Assembly (NCBI GenBank): GCA_008694505.1
Contig: VZDJ01007755.1
Location: forward strand, 4,341,790 to 4,405,789
Length of the DNA: 64,000 nucleotides
From: Cyanoderma ruficeps
Lineage: Eukaryota > Chordata > Aves > Passeriformes > Timaliidae
Reading direction: 5' to 3'
Shown here: piece after piece, positions 26,201-35,200 of the stretch
Position numbering within the stretch: position 1 is the first letter of the stretch
Layout of the letters: each line of letters begins with the position of its first letter
The notes under the pieces: generated by a model
The model's database searches: none
What the model was told of the DNA's origin: nothing
What the model saw: only the letters and a program-made list of their open reading frames with translations
Translations under genes and position numbers: made by a program

Positions 26201-29200
26201 TGTCCTCTTCTCACAGAGGTTTCTCAGTTTTGACAAACGAGCTGTAGCTCTTCTCCATGAGGAGGGGAATGAGCTGTAGCTCTTCTTCATGTATCCTGGG
26301 AATCGTAAAATATCCTGAGTTGGTGGGAATCTGCAAGGCCCATTGAGTTCAGCTCTTGGCTCTCCACATGATAGTCCCACAGGTCAGCCGTGAGATGCAA
26401 GTGATGCCCAATTCTAAACCTAGAAGCTGAGAATGGTCTCTCTGTCTGTCTTTGGTTCTCTTGCTCATGAGCAACCCTGGGTAAAAAGGCCCATAAGTAC
26501 AAGGCTGAGGTTAGTCTGTAGATTACAGATTGGATACTCTTGAACTCCATCAGATTCAGATAAGAGAGTAACAGTGTAAACTACTGAGTGAGCTTATATA
26601 CACTGACTTTTTGATCTATATTGTGAAGTTACTTGAGATTAAAATATTTCTTTAGTTTGCCTGTGTGATCACATCTTTGGCTTATACTTTTTATCCTCTA
26701 TTTACCGAATGCAATTACTGTGCTAAGTAGAATTACAAAGAAATTGTATATTGTGAGTGAGAAACCTGAGAGCAATGTTCTCCTAAAATCAATGTCATGT
26801 TGGAACCAGTGGACTATTGGATTTTTAGGTTTTGTATAAAAGTTTTTGAATTATTATTATAAAGTATAACAATCTCAACAGTTCTTCTGTGCTGACTGTG
26901 TGTAATAAGATCTTGTCATAAACTAAGGTGGAACAGGTTGCCTAGGGAAGCTGTGGATGTATCATCCCTGAAGGCGATCAGGGCCAGGTTGGATGAAGCT
27001 CTGAGCAACCTGGTCTAGTTGAAGGTGTTGCTGTCCATGGCAGGAGGGTTGGAACTAGATGATCTTCAGGGTCCTCTTCCAACCTTAACCATTCAAGGGT
27101 GATTCTATGAAGGTGAAAACATCAGCAATACCAACAACAAGTTCTAATGACTTTGAGAACAATGTCTTCCTTTTTTGTATCTAGTCATGCCTTTAGTTCA
27201 TGATGCCTTGAGACAAAACAATTTAGGACTGAGCAATGAACTGTAAGTCTAAATATGAGAGCAGGAAGTTTCTGAAATCAGTCTTTCTAATTATCAGATG
27301 CATTAGAATTATGTAAGCTGTCATGCAGAACTCTTTGGAAGACAATCTGTAAGGAAAAGAGTTGGCAGGAAAATTAAATAAATTTTTGCTTTACTTACAT
27401 AAAAGCCTACCTTCTAAAATATTCTTAACCTGAAAGATTAGAGATCCGCAAGTCAGTAAAAATGGATGTGCTCCATGTATATTGCTGTTCGAATTTACTT
27501 AATGACTTCTCCATATGTGTTCACAGAGTCACAGGGGGATTGAGGGTGGAACAGACCTCTGCAGGTCACAGTTCCAGCTCCTGTCTACTCAGGCATAGAC
27601 ACCTAAACCACATTGCCCACAACCATGTCCAGGCAGCTTTTGAGTATCTCCAAGGATGAGGATTCTACAACCTGTCTGGACAGCTTCTGCCAGTGCTCAG
27701 TCACCTTTGGAGTGGAAAAGTGTTTTCTGATTTTTTTCAGTTTGTGCCCGTGGCCTCTGGTCCCGGCACTGGGCACCACTGAGAAGAGCCTGGCTTTGTC
27801 CCCTTTGCACCCCATTCAAGTATTTATGTACATTGATAAACTTCCCTTGAGCCTTCTCTGGACTCAACCGTCCCAGATCTCTCTCCCTTCTCTAATCAGC
27901 CCTGTAATTATCTTCCTGACCTTTTTCTGGGCTCTGCAGTGTGTTCATACATCTTGTTTACTGGAGAGCCCAGACCTGGACACAGCGCTCCAGGTGAGGC
28001 CTTACCACTGCTGATGAAAGGGCAGGATCACCTCCCTCTACCTGCTGGCAGCCCTCCTGCCAATGCAGCCCAGGGTAACCAGGAACCTTCACTGCAAGGG
28101 CACATTGCTGGCTGATGCTGATCTTCATCTCCAACAGGTTCTGTGCAAAGCTGCGTTCCAGCTGTTCATTCTGGGATTGTCTGACCTGAGTGGTGCCTGG
28201 GGCTGTTCTTCCCCAGATGCAGGTCTTTGCACTTGCTCTTGTTGAACTTGATGAGGTGCCTGTCAGCCCATTTCTCCAGCCTGTTGAAGTCTTTCTGGCA
28301 CAGCTGTCTGATGTATCTGTCACTCCTTCCTGTTTTGTGTCGTCTGCAGACTTGTTAAGGGTGCATTGTGCCCCAGATGGTTAATGAAGATATTGAACAG
28401 AATGGGACCTGGTGTTGATCCCCGATGTGCAGTGCTAGATAGCGACCTCCAGCTGGGTTTCATGGCCTCGATCACCACCTTCTGGGCCTGGCCATCTAGC
28501 CAGTTTTCAGTCCACATCACAATCTTGTCAGCCAGTGCATCCTTCATCACTTCTCTGTGGGGGTTGTGTAAGGGCCAGTGTCCACAGACAGTACCCATTT
28601 GCTCTCTCATCCCAGTGGAGCCAGTCATTTCATTGTAGAAGGCTCCTGGGGTGCTCAGGTATGACTTTCTCTTTGTGAATCTGGGCTCACCCTTCTTGGG
28701 CACCTTCAGATTTGTTCCATCGCCTTCCCAGGGGTTCAGAGATTATCAGAGCCTTGAAATTTCATGAAAGGACAATTAACTTTGTCATCTTATTTTGGGT
28801 AGTGGGCAAACTGCGCAAGCACATCCACAAAAGCAGAATTACTACAGAAGTGAAACTTTTGGAATTAAACGACATAAATTTCCTTTTTGTAGAGTCTGGG
28901 ATGTAATTGAGTCTTAGGTAAAGAAAAATCCCCTTTTGTTTGGAGACCTGCTGTGTCAAGGTTACAAACTCAGTAGCAACATGGTAATGAAATGCTGTTG
29001 TAGTGTGTTTGTTACATGTTTGGCTCATGTGTCTTTGGAGCACAGTGGGTGCTCCTAAGGAAAGGCAGGTAATAGTTCCTGTGCTTGTGCACAGGGCCTG
29101 CTCTGCTTTAAGCACCATTACAGTTGCATGTTTCCTCTGACGCAGGAGTTTGTATGTAATTTACAAGTATGTACACACGTTTATTTTTAAAAATATGCAT

Positions 29201-32200
29201 AAAATATTGTAGCTTAAAAAAGGATAAGATTATATTTTACACACTCACGCCCCCACATACATATTTTTAAACTTATTTATGTCTCGCCCTTCTCTAAAAG
29301 GGGAAAATCACTATATTAGTCTTTCTCAGTCTTTGTGCTTCTTCTAAAGGAAGAAACTAAGTCTCTGTTACCTTTGCATCAGATGAAGCTATGCTGGAAG
29401 GTTGTCATGCCCTTCTATTATCATTTCTGATGCTGTGTGTGTACTTCAGTCACGTGCTAGTTGTACAGCCCGTGGAACACTGTGCACTGCTTACACGTTC
29501 TTTCCAAGCATCCCTACTCTGCCTACATCACATACACCTTGGGAGTTGTAGCCATTAGTTTTCATGTCCTTTAAGGTTAGCTAAAACTTAAAATGTCTTG
29601 CTGTGCTAATAAAACCTCTGCAGCACTTGGACCATTTTTAAAAAGTTATTTTTAATAGTGTAGAAAATGAGAACTATTTCTTGTATCCTCTTCTGACAGA
29701 TACAGCATGTGTCATTTGGATTCTGTGTTCATATTTCTTATATAGCCAGCCTTGGATGAGCATGATGGAAGGACAAGCAGCAATCTAGAATGACAGGAAT
29801 TCAGGAAGACAGTGAAAGCTGAAGGGTTGGGTTTCTGACAGACATCTTCTGAATCTTGCTGAAGTAATGTAAGATGTTACCGCCTCTGAAAGAGATGGTA
29901 ACCAACTCCTGCCAACTGTTACTCTGCTCTAAGTGGATGCTACCATTTTCCTCCAGGGTAGCAGAACACTAGTCATAGAATCACAGAACAGCCCAGCTTG
30001 GAAGGGACCTCAGAAGATGATCTGGTCCAATCTTTCCTGGGAAAAGGGACCTAGATGAGACTGTCTTATGCTCTGTCCAATGGTATCTTGAAAACCTCCA
30101 GCAATGGGGACTGCACCATGTCCCTTGGTGAGATTGTTCCAATGATCGATCGTTTTCTGACAAGCTCTAGCTGCAGTGATTTCATAGTATGCACCTGCAC
30201 GCTCAGTGGTGACTAAAGTGCTGTACTGGAGTGGGAGAGAGACACACCAAGAGATCCCTTGTGCTGGGCTGATGGTGGCAGGAGGCTGGGTCAGACAGCT
30301 GTGGGCAGTGTTCCCTGAAACTACCGACACACAGGTGCTGGGAGGGCTGGTGTCAGCGCCCTCAGAACTCTTCTCCTAAATTTTTCTCATTTTAGGCAAC
30401 AAAACTACAGGCTGTGAGTTACAGAAGTTTTTTTAATAAAATTTCTGTTCCTCTGTTGTTTAATTTTATGTGCAGTTTCATTGTATATTTTATTAGCAAT
30501 AGAGTATGTAAGGAAACAGACTCACCTTTGAACATCAGCTTGGTTTTGCAACCAAGAGGGTTTATTATACTTGCTTCCAGATAGGAACTTCTTTTTTCCT
30601 TAAAGATCATAGAATTATAGAATAGTTTGGGCTGGAAGGGACCTGTAAAGGTCTTCTAGTCCAAACCCCCTGCTCTGAGCAGGGATAGCTGTAACTGAAT
30701 TGTCCAATTTGATGTTGAATGGTTCCAGGCATAGGGCATGTACTGTTTCTGTGGGCAATCTGTGCCAGTGTTTCACCACGTTCATCATAAAAAAATTCCT
30801 TTAATCTGATATTGAGATACAAAGGTTTCTATTATTTCTACAACTGTTGCAGACGTTGCTTTAATGAAAGAATAACAGGTTGCTGAAAACTTGTATTCAC
30901 TCATTTTGCCAACGTATTTAAAATTGTAGAAGGTTTTGTCAGGAATTTTGGGCATCTTTGTTTAAATGAGTTGCTGGAAGTCTAATATTGTTTCTGCAGG
31001 GTAAAACTGGTGTGTACCTTCACTTGAGATTGTTTTGTAGTCTGGTATTTCTAAGTGGCAGCCATTGTCCTTGCCCCTGTAGTGTAGTGTCTGAGTTTCT
31101 TGCTGCTTTTTATTACACAGTCAGTTGTTTATTACTGATTCTCTTTAAATAAGATTAAAGTCTTGCATTTGGGTTTTTTAAAAAGGTAATAGGGGTAACT
31201 TAGTGGTAGATAGTGGTAATCCTCTGTTTGGAAAAATACAGGAAACTATCTGAGTATTTTGAGTGTGTGTGTGTTCTCAGTGTCTTGTTTGAGAGTGTGT
31301 GTGTATGTGTGTATACACATAAAATTTATCAGTATAGACTTGGTTTAGGAAGATCTTGGAATAACTGTGTCAAATAAGACCCAATTTCGTTTTGTGTTTT
31401 AAAGTTAACAGTTTGTTGTAGTAGTGTACTTAATGGCAGGTCATTAGTTTTCAAGAACTGTGCCAACTATAATGCTGGGAGAATAAACATGTATGAAAAT
31501 CATTGTTGATATTTTGCTTTTTGGCACTTGAATGTTTTATATTTGCTGACATAGTAACAGCTTTAAATTCTCTTTCTTTTGTGTAGATATGTATATATAT
31601 ATGCATATATATACATTTAGGCAAATATTAATGATGCTCTATTTCTCATTTGTCTTTCTGACTTTTTTTTTAATTGTGTGATGCTGTAGTACAATTGTTT
31701 TGAAGCAAAACCCCTTACCAACTGCATAGTGGGTGCTGTAGGTGGAATAGTGACATTTTCAGTAGTTTGCTTAGTGACTGCATTTAAACTTACCAAAAAT
31801 AAAACTTCTCTATTGTAAATCACTTGATACAGACGGGATTGTTGTAGAAAGAAATTGGCAAAACGAATAGGTGGGTTAATTCCTTAATCTTTTGATAAGC
31901 TATCACTTTAGCAAAAGCTGATTTATTACTATGTCAAGACATCCAGGAGCATGGCTTTGTCATCAGTTCTGTTACTTTATCTAATAAATTATTGGAGGAT
32001 GAAGTTGAAATCTTTGAGTTCCCAGCACTTGTTTCTGTGAATTAACATAAGTGATTTTTCAGTATAGGAAAGCAGAACATAAGCATATATTTAAACTGAG
32101 CATATGTTGGAATACTTTCCCTTTCTAGGTCTTGGTTATTTGCTTATTACAGTTTTTTTTTTTCTTTTTTTCCCTTTGTTGTTAATCCACTGAATTCTCA

Positions 32201-35200
32201 CAAGAGCTGACATTTTCCTTTCCAAATGCATGCTGTTCAAAACAAGGTGCAGAGAAGTAAAAAAAAAAAGGCTAGCTGAGACCCCCACAAACCGAGAACT
32301 TCTAACATGCTTTCTATAGTGTTCTCTCTTGTCCATATGGTAGGATGGAAAATGTGTTTAATGTCTGGTAATTAAGGAAGTCAAATGGGAAAAAAAAAAA
32401 ATCTAAAGGTACTTGTTACTTACTTAGTGTTTGCTAAACAAAGCCACAGAGCTGTCATTCATCATTTTAAGATTAATTGCAAATTGATGCAGTAATAATT
32501 TTGTTTCTACACACAGCTTTAAATCACTGGCATAATTAAAACAGGGCTGAATTTGGACAACAGATTTATATTAGTACCTTATTAAAATTAATTTTAATCA
32601 TAAGAATTCAATATATGTTGAGTCTATTATCTACTTCTTTTTTCCTATCTGAAAAAATTCTAGCATATAATTCATACCATAAATGTTAGTCTAATCAAGA
32701 ATAACCTTTGGATTCTTCAAGAAAATTTGTGTTTCTGCTGTGCTGCTGATGCTCGGTAACTTTGGAGAAGAAAACATTGGGAAAGACGCCAGTTCTACAG
32801 AGAAATTACTTTTATTATGTAGCAAGGAAAGTGGGAAACAAAACATTTCACAAGGCAATTTGGGAAGTTTTGTTATAAAGAAAAATAAAGCTCAACACAA
32901 AGTAACCCTGGAGCACTGACCATGTACTACCATGTTTGGCTTGCAGTTGTCAGTTGTAAACTGTGTTCACGTTGTTTGAGAACAGACCTGTTTATAATGA
33001 GCATGGAATCAACAAATCAACATAAAAATTGGAATCTGGAAAAGAAAATAGTTTTACCCAATTTCTGCTTTCCCCACTTAACATTTTTGCCGTGTCTTGA
33101 CTGTACCACATGGAATAGTCCAGTTGCAAGGATGTAATCAATAGCTTTTTGCAGTACTAAACAAACAAATACTTGGAAATCTTAGTTCCCTTTTTTTCTT
33201 TAAGGACCACTACGCCAGGAGAGACTAAACTTCTGGCTTCTGAAGTCTATGATATCCTTCAGTCTTCCAACATGTCAGACATGGACAATGTGAATGAGAT
33301 GAATTACCGTCGGCGGAAAGCACAGTTTTTCCTCGGCAGCACAAATAAACGTGCCAAGACAGTGGTTTTGCATATAGATGGCCTTGATGATTCGGTAAGG
33401 AAACCTTCAGAGTTTGTGTAAATAAGGCATGCTGTACTGACATTTATTTTAACCCCAGAAACCCAGTCAGGTTTCTTGTGTGAGATCATCAATTGGCAGG
33501 AATTTCTGTGAATTGTATTTTGAAGCATGAGCTATGTATGAAATCTTGCATAAATTGAGCTTACTCAGAACACCTAAAGAAGGTGTGTTAAGGTAGTTTT
33601 CTTGATGGTTTTTCAAGAAAGAATAGGATAAACAAGGTGCCTTCAGCATTTTTCACTTAAGGATCTCTTGTGGTTGTATAAGTGTGTTTATCTAAAAAAA
33701 CCTTTTCTTTTAGTTATGAGAGATTTCAGACACTAGGGGTTTTTTTAATTATTGTTCTGAATTTAGAAAGGCTGTATTTTCTTTGAATTGGTTTTGCTGC
33801 ATCTTTTCATTGTCTGTGAGATCTTTTCTACTGTAGTGACCAGAATGGCGTTTGAATTAATGAGGTCTCACTGAGTCTTTATGTAATGTCAGAATAACTT
33901 CTACAGATTTATCTACCATACCCCTGTAGATAACACCCCAGGGCCATGTTTGCCTTTTTACGGCTGCCAAACAGCATGTAGGCTGTTTAAGCATGTTATC
34001 CACAAGTGCCCTCCGGACTCTGTATCTTTCAGTTTTGTACCCATTTTAAATGATCAAACCTGATCCTTTGCTTTGTTGCTTTTCATTCTGCCAAGTAAGC
34101 ATGTCCACGGGCCCAGTTTACCAACAGCATACCCACTGTTCTGTTTTCGTAAGACCATAGTTAATTCCTTTAGAAATAACATGCTGCTCTAGCTCACTTT
34201 ATACAAATATTTTATACAGTTTTGGCCTTCCAGCACTTGCTCTAACTAGAAGGGCAGTGCTTTGTCAACACCACTGGCTTTTCTAGTTTGTTAAATTTTT
34301 TAACTTCAGTACCATAGGTTGTTGTTTTTAAGCTTGTAGTTGATTTGTTTGTTCACAGGTATCTCCAAGCAAGAAATTTCATCCAATTCTACTTCATGAG
34401 TTTAGATATTTTGCCTGTAGTTCAATTCTATCTTAAAAGCATGTCTTTGTTTTCTTCAACAAATGGAACATAACAATATTTGTGGAGTTTTCTCTGCAAT
34501 GCTGAGGTAAAGGTATTGTGAAAAGGCACAGAGTATTTAGATATTCATCTCTAGAGAGCAAAACTGAAGGTAGATCATACCAGCATATTTTCTTAGCTTG
34601 TTGTTAAAGGAGAATCTGGCTGTGCAAAGGCTGAGATAGCTGGTGTACATAGCTCTGTACTTCATCAGGTGATTAAAGAAATGTTGAGGTGCTCACCAGA
34701 AGTGAAACATCCCCATAATGCTGTTTTAAATGTTATGGTAAGTTGGGACTTGGGAGGGTGATAAAGCTTGTGAGCAACTAAAGCCATTTGGTTTCATTCA
34801 ATAATAGTTTATTCCTGATTTAAGTAGCAGAGAATGCTAGGTTGCACATATGAGTTTGAAAAGGCATAGTGAGTAAACACAGAGCTTTAGACATGGTGTT
34901 CTCAGTCATTGACATTTGTAAGCTGCTGTTAGGAATGGTTGCAGACCCTACAAATGCTTGTGGATTTCGAAACCTCAAATAGTAGATATTGATTGTTTTA
35001 GGAAGATAGGGGAAAGGTCATTCATTGTTTAATGTGATGTCAGGTGTTTTAATTTAAGATCGAATAATCAAATTTGGTGATAAAGGTAAAAAGCAAGGCA
35101 GTAACTCAGGAGTTTGTGGCATGCCCCTCAGTCAGGTTTCTAGTCTGTACATTTTAGTAGTATTGTGAGGGGCATGGTAATCAGGGTTTGATGTGTAAGG

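Larger units (their letters stand above)
12415..33204 (+). other. ARMC1: ARMC1 intron 3, 20.8 kb
   Basis: This large intron has donor GTAAGT and acceptor TTCTTTAAG. It carries CR1 fragments in both orientations, a possible LTR remnant, short microsatellites and an 11-base inverted repeat. One segment (17340-17860) is rich in TAATTA cores and could be a regulatory element. No exon or second gene is supported; the open frames are short and unrelated to known families. Confidence 0.9.

Noticed and set aside
31260..31320. CRISPR-like or functional tandem array
   Set aside because: It is a simple TG microsatellite.
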